Source: Leifsonia sp. ZF2019 (GTDB lineage: Bacteria; Actinomycetota; Actinomycetes; Actinomycetales; Microbacteriaceae). From it: a stretch of DNA of 64,000 nt. Below, piece by piece: positions 1 through 7,938 of the stretch (position 1 is its first letter; each line of letters starts with the position of its first letter). Below the pieces are notes generated by a model. That model saw nothing but the letters and a program-made list of their open reading frames with translations, was not told the DNA's origin and made no database searches. Position numbers and translations under genes: made by a program. The DNA lies in assembly GCF_019924635.1 (NCBI RefSeq), contig NZ_CP065037.1, positions 1,116,001 to 1,180,000 of the forward strand. Reading direction: 5' to 3'.

Positions 1-1
1 C

Positions 2-715
2 ACCACGGTCATCCCTGGCACCAGTGCCGGGCTCATCCGCGACCTCGAAGGGCTGCCGACCAGCACCATCGTCGACGCCGACCTCGCCTTCCACGCCATT
101 CGGGATTACGTCCCCGGCGACTCCCGCCGCCATGTGCACTGGAAATCGACGGCCAAGACCGGCCGGCTGATGGTCCGCCAGTACGAGGAGGCCAGGCACT
201 CGCGGATCGCGGTCACGATCGGCATCACCGCGGAGGAGGAGTACGAGTCCGACGACGAGTTCGAGCTCGCCGTCAGCGTGGCCGCCTCGCTCAGCCTGCA
301 GGCGGTGCGCGACGGCCGCGACCTGGTCGTGACGACGAGCGCGGAACGGCCGGAGCTCGTGCGCGGCGAGGTCGTCACCATCCGCACCCTCCCGACGCGC
401 AACGCCGCGACCATGCTCGACGGCTTCTCCGAGATCGAGCTGGCGGAGCGGGCGAGTCGGCTGGAAGACGTGGCCAAGCTGACGGCCCAGTCGCATCCCG
501 ACCTCTCCGTCGTCTTCCTCGTGACGGGTGCGCACACCCCGCTCGGGCGGCTGCGCGCCGCCTCGGTGTCCTTCGGTCCGGACACCCGGTGCGTCGGCGT
601 CCGCTGCGACCTCGGCGCCGATCCGGCGTTCCGCCGTCTGGGCCCGCTCAGCATCCTCACCGTCGGCGCCCTCGTGGACCTCGGCAAGCTCATCGCCCGC
701 GGAGCTCTCCAGTGA
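2..715 (+). CDS. DUF58 domain-containing protein, C-terminal part (5' end outside window)
   Basis: The reading frame is open from the first base of the window and 237 residues are visible. The stretch around residues 30-60 (motif VPGDSRRHVHWKSTAKTG) is the hallmark of DUF58, a von Willebrand A-like fold that is usually encoded beside a MoxR-type AAA+ ATPase and a transglutaminase-like membrane protein. The start and any N-terminal membrane segments are upstream of the window. Its stop overlaps the GTG of the next gene by 4 bases (GTGA), so translation is coupled. A structural or chaperone role with a MoxR ATPase is family knowledge; the link to secretion is inferred from the neighbours. Confidence 0.88.
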   Translation, partial: TTVIPGTSAGLIRDLEGLPTSTIVDADLAFHAIRDYVPGDSRRHVHWKSTAKTGRLMVRQYEEARHSRIAVTIGITAEEEYESDDEFELAVSVAASLSLQAVRDGRDLVVTTSAERPELVRGEVVTIRTLPTRNAATMLDGFSEIELAERASRLEDVAKLTAQSHPDLSVVFLVTGAHTPLGRLRAASVSFGPDTRCVGVRCDLGADPAFRRLGPLSILTVGALVDLGKLIARGALQ

Positions 716-3255
716 GCGCGCCGGCGGGCCTCGACGGCGCGCGGGAGGCCGCACGCCGGGCGCGAGCGCGGCGGTCGTCGTCTCTGCGCCTCGACCTGCC
801 CCAGACCGTCCTGGCGTGCGCGTACGTGCTCGTCGCGCTCGGGCTCGCCTGCGCTCTGGCGTGGCCCATCTACCGCACACCGTTGCTGATAGGCGTTGCC
901 GCCTACGCGGGTGTCGTCGGCGTGGGCAGCGCGATCGCCGCCCGGATGCTCCGTTGGCCGTTGTGGCTCCACCTCGTCGCGGTCGCGGGTGCTTATCTGG
1001 TCGGAGTCGTCCCGCTCGCCGTGCCCGCGGCCCTCTCGTCTCCGACGGGTGTGCTCCGCGGGCTGCTGGACGGGGTCACCGGAATCGTCCTCGGCTGGAA
1101 GCAGCTCCTGACCCTCGACCTCCCCGTCGGGCAGTATCAGGCGGTGCTCGTCCCGGTCTACGCGCTCTTCCTGATCGGCGCCGCCCTCGCGGCCGGCCTC
1201 GCCCTGTCGCCCGGTCGCCGCGCGGCCGTCGCCGTCCCCGTCACGCTCGTGATGGGCGTGTTCGGGATCGCCTTCGGGCCGACTGATCCCGGTGCGCCGC
1301 TGCTGGTCGCGGGCATCCGGATCGACGCTCCGCGGGAGGTGCTGCTCGGCCTCCTCCTCGTCGCCGTCTCCCTCCTCTGGCTCTCGCTGCGGTCCCGCCT
1401 GCGTCGCCGTGCCGCCCTCGCCGCCGCCCGCGGGACCGTCGGCGTCGTGCGCCAGGGTTCGGCGTCGACCGCCGCGGCCGTCCGCCGCCGTCTGCTGGGG
1501 GCCGCGCTGATCGTGGTGGCCCTCGTGGCCGGTTTCACCGCCGGGCCGGCGCTGGCGGGTGTGAGCACGCGGGAGACGCTGCGCACCGCCACCGAGCCGC
1601 TCCTCGTCGTGCAGCAGCAGACGACCCCGCTCGGCCGCTACCGCGCCTCGTTCGAGAAGGACGCCTACGACCGGGTGATGTTCACGGTGTCGGGCGCCGA
1701 CGCGAGCATCGACCGGCTGCGGATGGCGACCCTCGACGACTGGGACGGCGAGCACTTCCTCGTCTCCGGGGATGCGCGCTTCTCGCGTCTGCCGGGCGGC
1801 TCGCCCGCCGCGTCCGCACGTGCGCTCACGGTCACCATCGGCGAGGGCTATTCGGGGATCTGGCTCCCGATGCCGTCGGACGCCCGCACGGCGCCGTCGT
1901 TCTCCGGCTCCCGCGCGGCCGCCCTCGCCGACGCCTTCTACCTCGACAAGCAGACCGGCGCGGGCATCGATGTCGCCCCCGAGCCCGACGGGGCGCGCGG
2001 TGTGAGGGCCGGCGACCGCTATCAGGTTCAGGGGACCGGGACGCCGAGAGTCGCGCTCGCCGACCCGGGGAGCAGCAGCCTGCTCGACCTCACGCAGCAT
2101 CCTCAGCTCGCCGCCTGGGTGAAGGCGCAGCAGCAGCCGCGCACTGCGGCCGGGTTCGAGGAGCTCGTGAAGCGGCTCCGCGACCGCGGGTACCTCAGCC
2201 ATTCCCTCGCCGAGGACGATCAGGCATCGGCGTGGATCTCCGCCTTGCGCCGTCAGTCCGCCTATCCGTTCGAATCGAGTTTCGCCGGCCACTCGACGGC
2301 GCGCGTCGAGGAGCTGTTCAGTCAGCTCCTCGAGCAGCAGGACCGGGTCGGGAGCGCCTCCAGCGCCGACATGCTCGTCGCGGGGGTCGGCGACGACGAG
2401 CAGTTCGCGGCCGCGGGGGCTCTGCTCGCGCGGGCGGTCGGGTACGAGTCGCGGGTCGTCGTGGGCGTGCGGATGGGTGCAGGGGAGACCGGCGGGATCC
2501 CCGACTGCTCGGGCGAGTGCACGGGGGCGAACCTCGCGGCGTGGATCGAGGTGCGCGCCCCGGGAGCCGCCGACTGGACGACGGTCGACGTCGAGCCCCA
2601 GTTCACCAAGGCACCGACCCTGATCTCGCTCGACCACGAGCTTCCCAAGAACCCCACGGTGCCCGAGCAGCCGCAGGTCGGGACGGTGCTCCCGCCCGCG
2701 GCGCAGCACGACGACCGCGACGCGACCCGCGCGGTCGTGACCGAGCAGCCCGAGTGGGTGGTCGTCCTCCTGCGGGTGCTCACGATCGTGGGGCTCGCCG
2801 TCGTGACGCTCCTGCTGCTGACGTTGCCGTTCCTCGTCGTGCTCGTCGCCAAGCGGACCCGTCGCCGTCGTCGCCGCCGCGCTCCGGTGCCGGAGGTCGC
2901 CGTCGTCGGAGCGTGGGCAGAGCTGATGGACGCCCGTACGGATATCGGGGAGGCCGCCTCCACGGGAACGCGGCGCGACGCGGCGGCGGCGATGGACTCC
3001 GCCACGGCGGTCGAGCTCGCGGCTCTCGTCGATATCGCCGTCTTCGCCGAGCACCCGCCCACCCGGGATGCGGCCGACCGCGCCTGGGAGCTGGTCGACA
3101 CCGAGCGCGCGCGTCTGCGGGCCGAGCACGGTCCCGTCCGATCGCTGCTCGCCGCGCTCAACCCGGCGTCGTTCGTCCGTGCACTCGGCCGCCCGCGGCC
3201 CGTGTCGTCCTGGCTCGCGTTCGCGACGCCCCGATCGCGGAAGGCGGGCGCATGA
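712..3255 (+). CDS. Membrane protein with degenerate transglutaminase-like domain (TgpA-like)
   Basis: 847 residues, starting at the GTG that overlaps the previous stop. The N-terminal third carries several hydrophobic segments, then a large extracytoplasmic region, one more transmembrane helix near residues 685-710 followed by a basic RRRRR stretch, and a cytosolic tail. The transglutaminase core is recognisable at about residues 555-630. Where the family has Cys-Glu-Gln the protein has Asp562-Glu-Gln, and where it has His-Ala-Trp it has Ala609-Ala610-Trp611. The catalytic Cys and His are therefore missing and enzymatic activity is unlikely. It is probably a structural partner of the DUF58 protein at the membrane. 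The function is inferred; the fold call is fairly secure. Confidence 0.85.
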   Translation: MSAPAGLDGAREAARRARARRSSSLRLDLPQTVLACAYVLVALGLACALAWPIYRTPLLIGVAAYAGVVGVGSAIAARMLRWPLWLHLVAVAGAYLVGVVPLAVPAALSSPTGVLRGLLDGVTGIVLGWKQLLTLDLPVGQYQAVLVPVYALFLIGAALAAGLALSPGRRAAVAVPVTLVMGVFGIAFGPTDPGAPLLVAGIRIDAPREVLLGLLLVAVSLLWLSLRSRLRRRAALAAARGTVGVVRQGSASTAAAVRRRLLGAALIVVALVAGFTAGPALAGVSTRETLRTATEPLLVVQQQTTPLGRYRASFEKDAYDRVMFTVSGADASIDRLRMATLDDWDGEHFLVSGDARFSRLPGGSPAASARALTVTIGEGYSGIWLPMPSDARTAPSFSGSRAAALADAFYLDKQTGAGIDVAPEPDGARGVRAGDRYQVQGTGTPRVALADPGSSSLLDLTQHPQLAAWVKAQQQPRTAAGFEELVKRLRDRGYLSHSLAEDDQASAWISALRRQSAYPFESSFAGHSTARVEELFSQLLEQQDRVGSASSADMLVAGVGDDEQFAAAGALLARAVGYESRVVVGVRMGAGETGGIPDCSGECTGANLAAWIEVRAPGAADWTTVDVEPQFTKAPTLISLDHELPKNPTVPEQPQVGTVLPPAAQHDDRDATRAVVTEQPEWVVVLLRVLTIVGLAVVTLLLLTLPFLVVLVAKRTRRRRRRRAPVPEVAVVGAWAELMDARTDIGEAASTGTRRDAAAAMDSATAVELAALVDIAVFAEHPPTRDAADRAWELVDTERARLRAEHGPVRSLLAALNPASFVRALGRPRPVSSWLAFATPRSRKAGA

Positions 3256-4475
3256 CCGACAAGACCGCCACCCTGCTCGTCCTCACCGCCGTGATCGCGC
3301 TGATCGCGGTCATCGTGGGGCTCGCCGTCTTCCTCTGGTATGCCGCGGCGCTCTCGCGCGTCTTCGCCCGCCGCGGGGTCGAGCCGTGGCGCGCGTGGGT
3401 TCCCGTGCTCAACGAGGCCGAGATCCTCCGCCTCGGCGGCGGCCCGGCCTGGGGAGTCGTGTTCTTCTTCATCCCGGTCGTCTGTCTGTACGCCGTCGTG
3501 CTGCGCGGGATGGCGGCGCACCGGATCAGCGCGACGTTCGGGCGCGGGGCAGGGGCGACCGTGCTGGCCGTGCTCCTCCCTCCGGTGTGGGCGACGGTGC
3601 TGGCATCGACGCGCGACCCGCGGCCGGCCGGCGCTCCGCAGTCGGGCGGAGCGGGGAGGCGCGAGGCGGCCGTGCGGCCCGACGCTCCCGCGGAGACCGC
3701 GGCCCCATCGCCGGTGTCGCCCGTCCCTGTCGCGCCGTCGGCTCCTGTGCCCGTCGCGGGATCAGAGCCTGTCCCGACGGCGATCGCGGAATCCGACACG
3801 CGTGCGCCATCCGGTCCGCCGCCGGCGCCCGAACCTGTGCCGACGTCCGAGCCGGTTTCTGCGTCCGAGCCGCCGCCGATCAGCAGCCCCTTCCTCGATG
3901 CGCCGATCGCTTCGCCCGTGGTCTCCGCGCCGGAGCCGGAGGCTTCCGACAGCATCCGGTCGCCGTTCCTCGAGCAGAGCCTCCCGGACGAGCCGCCTGA
4001 GCTGCTGCAGCCGGTCGAGCCGACTGAGCCGCCGCAGCCGGTCGATCCGGTCGAGTCGGTCGAGCAGCACGCGATCCTGGAGCCGGGCGAGGTCCTCGAA
4101 CAGGACGACGAGGCCGGCGAAACGATCGTCGTCGAGCGCCCGGTCGCGGTCGCCTGGTCCCTCGTCACCGATGATGGCGTGCGGTTCCCCCTGGAGGCGG
4201 ACGTCGTCGTGCTCGGGCGTCGTCCCGCGGGTGACGAGCCGGGCGTGCAGTACCTCGCCGTGCCCGATACGACACGCACGCTCTCCAAGCAGCACGCCTG
4301 CCTCACCCGGCAGGGGGACGGCTGGACGGTCGCCGACCTCGATTCCACCAACGGCGTCTTCCTCGAGCAGGACGGCCGGGAGCGACGCATCGCTTCCGGT
4401 GAGTCGACGGAGCTGAACGGCAGGCTCCTGCTCGGGTCCGTCGGCCTGCGGCTCGAACGCGAGGAGTCCCGATGA
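3252..4475 (+). CDS. Membrane protein with C-terminal FHA domain
   Basis: 407 residues; the ATG overlaps the previous stop (ATGA). Residues 1-110 hold hydrophobic segments of the small DUF5684-like type (motif WRAWVPVLNEAEILRLGG). A long Pro/Glu/Ser-rich linker covers about 120-285. The C-terminal FHA domain (about 300-405) has the expected GRR, SKQH and STNG signature residues for phospho-Thr binding. Just before it, Thr291 lies in GETIVVER, almost the same motif as the repeats of the protein two genes downstream, so it may bind its own phosphorylated linker, as GarA/OdhI do. That mechanism is an inference; the kinase is not in the window. Confidence 0.87.
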   Translation: MTDKTATLLVLTAVIALIAVIVGLAVFLWYAAALSRVFARRGVEPWRAWVPVLNEAEILRLGGGPAWGVVFFFIPVVCLYAVVLRGMAAHRISATFGRGAGATVLAVLLPPVWATVLASTRDPRPAGAPQSGGAGRREAAVRPDAPAETAAPSPVSPVPVAPSAPVPVAGSEPVPTAIAESDTRAPSGPPPAPEPVPTSEPVSASEPPPISSPFLDAPIASPVVSAPEPEASDSIRSPFLEQSLPDEPPELLQPVEPTEPPQPVDPVESVEQHAILEPGEVLEQDDEAGETIVVERPVAVAWSLVTDDGVRFPLEADVVVLGRRPAGDEPGVQYLAVPDTTRTLSKQHACLTRQGDGWTVADLDSTNGVFLEQDGRERRIASGESTELNGRLLLGSVGLRLEREESR

Positions 4476-5284
4476 CGGCGACGCAGTCCGTCCAGCTGAG
4501 TTCCGATGCCCGCAGCGACACCGGTCGAAAGCGCGCCGCGAACGAGGACTCGTTCCTCGCCGTGCCGCCGGTGTTCGCCGTCGCCGACGGTATGGGCGGT
4601 CATGAGGCCGGAGCCCAGGCCAGCGCGCACGTCGTGGCCGCCCTGCGCGAGACGCTCTGCACCGGAGGCCCCGTCGACCTGGTGCGCGTCTCGGCCGCGA
4701 TCGACGAGGCGTCGCGCCGGGTCTCGGCGCTTGCCGCGACCCGGGAACGGGGTGCCGGCAGCACGCTCACGGGAGTCATCCTCGTGGTCCACGACGGCCG
4801 GCCGCACTGGCTCATCGTCAACGTCGGCGACTCGCGCGTCTACCGCCTCGTCGGCGGCTACCTGGAGCAGCTCACGGTCGACCACTCCCTGGTGCAGGAG
4901 CGCGTCGATGCGGGGACGCTGCGCCCTGAGGACCGCGGCACCGCACCGGACAAGAACGTCATCACCCGAGCGCTCGGCTCGGTGGACGCGCGCGCCGACA
5001 GCTGGCTGATGCCGGTCACGACGGGCGAGCGTCTCCTGGTCTGCTCGGACGGGCTCCACGGCGAACTCAGCGACGAACAGCTCCGCGAGATCCTCGTGGC
5101 GGGCGGGCGCCCGGCGGCGACCACGGCTGCGCTCGTGGAGGCGGCGAACCGGGCGGGCGGTCGCGACAACGTCACGGCGGTGGTCGTCGACGTGCTCTCG
5201 GGCGGTGACCCCGGCGGCGACGGACCGGCCGACACCCGCGAATCCCACGCCTGGACGGACGACGGGGACACGGTGCCGGTATGA
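4472..5284 (+). CDS. PP2C-family Ser/Thr protein phosphatase (soluble, PstP-like catalytic domain)
   Basis: 270 residues, ATG overlapping the previous stop. All PP2C metal-binding motifs are visible: DTGRKRAANED near residue 15, ADGMGGHEAG near 38, NVGDSRVYRL near 115, LLVCSDGLHGELSD near 190 and GGRDNVTAVVV near 230. Unlike mycobacterial PstP there is no transmembrane helix or extracellular domain after the catalytic core, so it should be cytosolic. It sits between an FHA protein and a protein rich in acidic Thr motifs, so those proteins are the obvious candidate substrates. The counteracting kinase is not seen in the window. Confidence 0.93.
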   Translation: MTATQSVQLSSDARSDTGRKRAANEDSFLAVPPVFAVADGMGGHEAGAQASAHVVAALRETLCTGGPVDLVRVSAAIDEASRRVSALAATRERGAGSTLTGVILVVHDGRPHWLIVNVGDSRVYRLVGGYLEQLTVDHSLVQERVDAGTLRPEDRGTAPDKNVITRALGSVDARADSWLMPVTTGERLLVCSDGLHGELSDEQLREILVAGGRPAATTAALVEAANRAGGRDNVTAVVVDVLSGGDPGGDGPADTRESHAWTDDGDTVPV

Positions 5285-6570
5285 CGAGCGACCCGACGAG
5301 CGAAGACACGAGCGGACGCGGGCCGGAGCAGGATCCTCGTGAGGAGCTGGATGAGCGTGACGAGCTGGATGAGACGGTGATCGTCGGTCGTGCCGATGCA
5401 GAGCCGGTGGCCGCTGCGGAGGAGCTGGATGAGACGGTGATCGTCCGTCGTGCCGATGCAGAGCCGGTGGCCGCTGCGGAGGAGCTGGATGAGACGGTGA
5501 TCGTCCGTCGTGCCGGTGCGGAGCCGGAGGCCGCTGCGGAGGAGCTGGATGAGACGGTGATCGTCCGTCGTGCCGGTGCGGAGCCCGTGGCGGCCACGGA
5601 CGCGCTCGACGAGACGATCGTCGTGGACCGCCTGCCATCGGACGCGGTCGAACCGCCGCTGACCCCTCGACTCGCCGTGGCCGCGACTGTTTCCGTGGAG
5701 CCTCCCACCGATGTGGAGCCGTCTTCGCTCGTGGAGTCCCCTCTCACGGCGGGATCGCCCCCGGCGCCCGCGGAACCCGCCTTGGATCCGGCGCCTCCGC
5801 GCGAGCCGGTGGCGCCCGTATCCGGCGCGGAGCCGCCCGCCTCGAGCGACGAGTCCTCCAGCGGCGCCCTCGAGACCGACCTCGACGACACGGTCGTTCC
5901 CCCTCGCGCGGCCGCACCTCAGGAGCTTGAGACCGTCCCCATCCCGGGCGCCGATACCGATACCGACAGCGACGTCGATGACGACACCGTCGGCCGCGCC
6001 ACGCTCGACGCCACCCGCGTCGTCCACCGTCACGACGGTCCGCTCGACGCCACCCGCGTCGTCCGACGCGACGACGAGGCTCATGATGATCCGTTCGATG
6101 CCACCCGCGTGGTGCGACGCGATGAGGACGAGGACGAGTCCGACGACACCATCATCGCTCGGCGCCCCGTGGGGACCGTGTCCGGGGATATCGCCGGCTC
6201 GCCGGTACCGTCGGCCCCTGTGGCGTCCCCGACCGCGCGGGCACAGCTCGCGCCCACCCGGCGTTCCCTGCGCGCCAAGCGCACGCCGATCGTCCTGCCG
6301 TCGGGCACCGCCGCGTCGGAGCGCGCTGCTGCAGCGCTCGGGGCGGACGCCGTGGTGCGCTACGAGCCGCGGCCCATCCCGGAGCCGCCCGCACCGGGGC
6401 CAGACCTCGGCAGCGGCCCGGAGGCGACCAGAGCCGCGACACCGTCCATGCGGTCGGTGTCGCGCGCGACCCGTTCCGCGGGGTGGATCACCCTCGGAAG
6501 CATCGTGGGCGCCTGCGTCGTGTCGATCGTCGGGCTGATCGTCATCGTGACGACCGTCGTCGGCGGCTGA
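5281..6570 (+). CDS. Tail-anchored acidic protein with tandem Thr (DETVIV-type) repeats
   Basis: 429 residues, ATG overlapping the previous stop. Residues 27-115 consist of a 20-residue repeat centred on ELDETVIVRR, placing Thr at 32, 52, 72, 92 and 112. Related motifs follow (DDTVV, LETVPI, three DATRVV, DDTIIA). A Pro/Ala/Ser-rich spacer lies between the two groups and a single hydrophobic helix sits at the very C-terminus (about 402-428). There is no signal peptide, so most of the protein should face the cytosol. An acidic residue before Thr and Val/Ile at +3 suits kinase targeting and FHA recognition. I do not recognise a named family. The role as a multivalent FHA scaffold is inferred from the FHA and PP2C neighbours. 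Confidence 0.8.
   Translation: MTSDPTSEDTSGRGPEQDPREELDERDELDETVIVGRADAEPVAAAEELDETVIVRRADAEPVAAAEELDETVIVRRAGAEPEAAAEELDETVIVRRAGAEPVAATDALDETIVVDRLPSDAVEPPLTPRLAVAATVSVEPPTDVEPSSLVESPLTAGSPPAPAEPALDPAPPREPVAPVSGAEPPASSDESSSGALETDLDDTVVPPRAAAPQELETVPIPGADTDTDSDVDDDTVGRATLDATRVVHRHDGPLDATRVVRRDDEAHDDPFDATRVVRRDEDEDESDDTIIARRPVGTVSGDIAGSPVPSAPVASPTARAQLAPTRRSLRAKRTPIVLPSGTAASERAAAALGADAVVRYEPRPIPEPPAPGPDLGSGPEATRAATPSMRSVSRATRSAGWITLGSIVGACVVSIVGLIVIVTTVVGG
5362..5601 (+). repeat. Four near-identical 60-bp tandem coding repeats
   Basis: Four consecutive 60-bp units are almost identical at the DNA level, including third codon positions, and encode the DETVIV repeats. The following unit (DETIVV, about 5602-5625) has diverged. 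The low divergence implies recent expansion or ongoing homogenisation. Confidence 0.9.
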
Positions 6571-6624
6571 GCCGTCGGAGTCGCCCACGCCGCGCGAGCC
6601 GGTACGCGCGTCCTGCCCGGTTAC

Positions 6625-7938
6625 TCAGGCCGTCCCCTCCATCCGCGCCCGCCTGCGGCGCGCCGCGAGGATGCCGACCACAGCGATCGCCGCCAGAATG
6701 GTGAGCCCGATCACGGACACGACCACGGCGGCGGCGCTCTGTCTCGCCTGGCTGTCGTCGTTCGGCTGGACCGTCAGCGCAGGCGATTCGCCGGCCGCGG
6801 GCGCGTGGGTCGACGCGGTGAAGGGGTTCGTCGGCCCGGCCGTCTCCGCTCCGGGGACGAGGACGATCGCCTCGTACGGCTGCACGACACCCCAGCCCGC
6901 GTCGTCGTCACGCGAGCCGGGATGCGCGCGGATGGCACTGGCCATCAGCCGGTAGGCCCACTCGGCGGGGGTCTCGTCGGGATGGGCGGAGGCGACGAGG
7001 GCGGCGGCGGCGGAGACGTAGGCCGTCGCGAAACTGGTCGCGGGGGCATCGGACGCATAGACGCAGTCGCCGCCGGTGCTCGCGGCGGTGAGCACGTCCT
7101 GGCCCGGGGCGCTGAGCGCCACGTGTGCGCCGTGGATGCTGTCGTCCGTCACCGCCCCACCCGTTCCGATCGCGGCGACGCCGAGGACGCCGGGGTAGCC
7201 GGCGGGGTACCGCACGCCGTCCTGCTGGTCCTTCTCAACGGCGAGCGAGGAGTCGCGGTTGCCGGAGGAGGCGACGATGAGGCTGCCGTGGGCGCTCGCG
7301 TAGGCGACCGCCTCCCGCAGCGCAGGGTCGTCGACGGCGGTCGAGAGCGAGACGTTGATGACCTGGGCATGGGCGTCGGCGGCGTAGCGGATGCCCGCGG
7401 CGAGCCGGGCGATGCTGGGGCCGCTGCCCGCAGCGACGGCCTGATCGTCGGTCCCCGCGAAGACCCGCACCGAGAGGATCCGAGCGTCCGGGGCGAGTCC
7501 CTCGACTCCGGAGCCGTCGACGGTCTGCGCGGCGATCTCACCGGCGATCGCCGTCCCGTGGCCGTAGCCGTCTGCGTACCCGGCCGAACCGGCTCCGTCG
7601 CCGACCAGATCGGTCCCGCCGGCCAACACGGAGGCGAGGTGCGGGTTGGCTGCGTCGACCCCCGAGTCGACGACGGCGACCACGATTCCCGCGCCGCGGG
7701 ACTGCTCCCAGGCCGTGGAGGCCTGCAGCTGTGCGAGCGCGGGCGGACGCTGCGGGATGAGCGTGGCCGCGCCGGTGCAGCCTGTGGTGGCCTCGGCGAG
7801 CCGGGCCGTCGACGCGACGGCTCGAGGGGGTCCGGACGCGCCGATCGTCGTGGCCGATGCCGGCGTCGCGACCAGTCCGAGCGCGGCGACGACGGCGGCG
7901 CCGGCGAGCAGCACCCGGGCGGCGGACCGGCCGTTCAT
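6625..7938 (-). CDS. mycP: Mycosin, membrane-anchored subtilisin-like protease of the type VII secretion system
   Basis: 437 residues with an N-terminal signal sequence (about 1-30, ending near ASA), an S8 peptidase domain, and a C-terminal transmembrane helix followed by RRRRAR. The catalytic triad can be read as Asp in AVVDSGVD, His in GYGHGTAIAG and Ser in ATSFATAYVS, with the oxyanion Asn in SSGNRD. The Ser motif has Ala where most subtilases have Gly (GTS). Its start overlaps the eccB stop by 4 bases. Mycosins stabilise and process ESX systems. It converges with the PP2C/repeat operon; no clear terminator is visible in the 54-bp gap. Confidence 0.93.
   Translation of the reverse strand: MNGRSAARVLLAGAAVVAALGLVATPASATTIGASGPPRAVASTARLAEATTGCTGAATLIPQRPPALAQLQASTAWEQSRGAGIVVAVVDSGVDAANPHLASVLAGGTDLVGDGAGSAGYADGYGHGTAIAGEIAAQTVDGSGVEGLAPDARILSVRVFAGTDDQAVAAGSGPSIARLAAGIRYAADAHAQVINVSLSTAVDDPALREAVAYASAHGSLIVASSGNRDSSLAVEKDQQDGVRYPAGYPGVLGVAAIGTGGAVTDDSIHGAHVALSAPGQDVLTAASTGGDCVYASDAPATSFATAYVSAAAALVASAHPDETPAEWAYRLMASAIRAHPGSRDDDAGWGVVQPYEAIVLVPGAETAGPTNPFTASTHAPAAGESPALTVQPNDDSQARQSAAAVVVSVIGLTILAAIAVVGILAARRRRARMEGTA

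Noticed and set aside
106..3129. Very long - strand reading frame (about 1000 codons) opposite the DUF58/transglutaminase genes
   Set aside because: It is low in hydrophobic residues, rich in Arg/Gly/Asp and has no domain. It is the antisense shadow of high-GC genes; similar long frames at 19048-20865, 27111-29234 and 44718-47540 were dropped for the same reason.
5172..5891. Ser-rich - strand frame across the Thr repeats
   Set aside because: Its repeats mirror the DNA repeats; no start signal and no domain.
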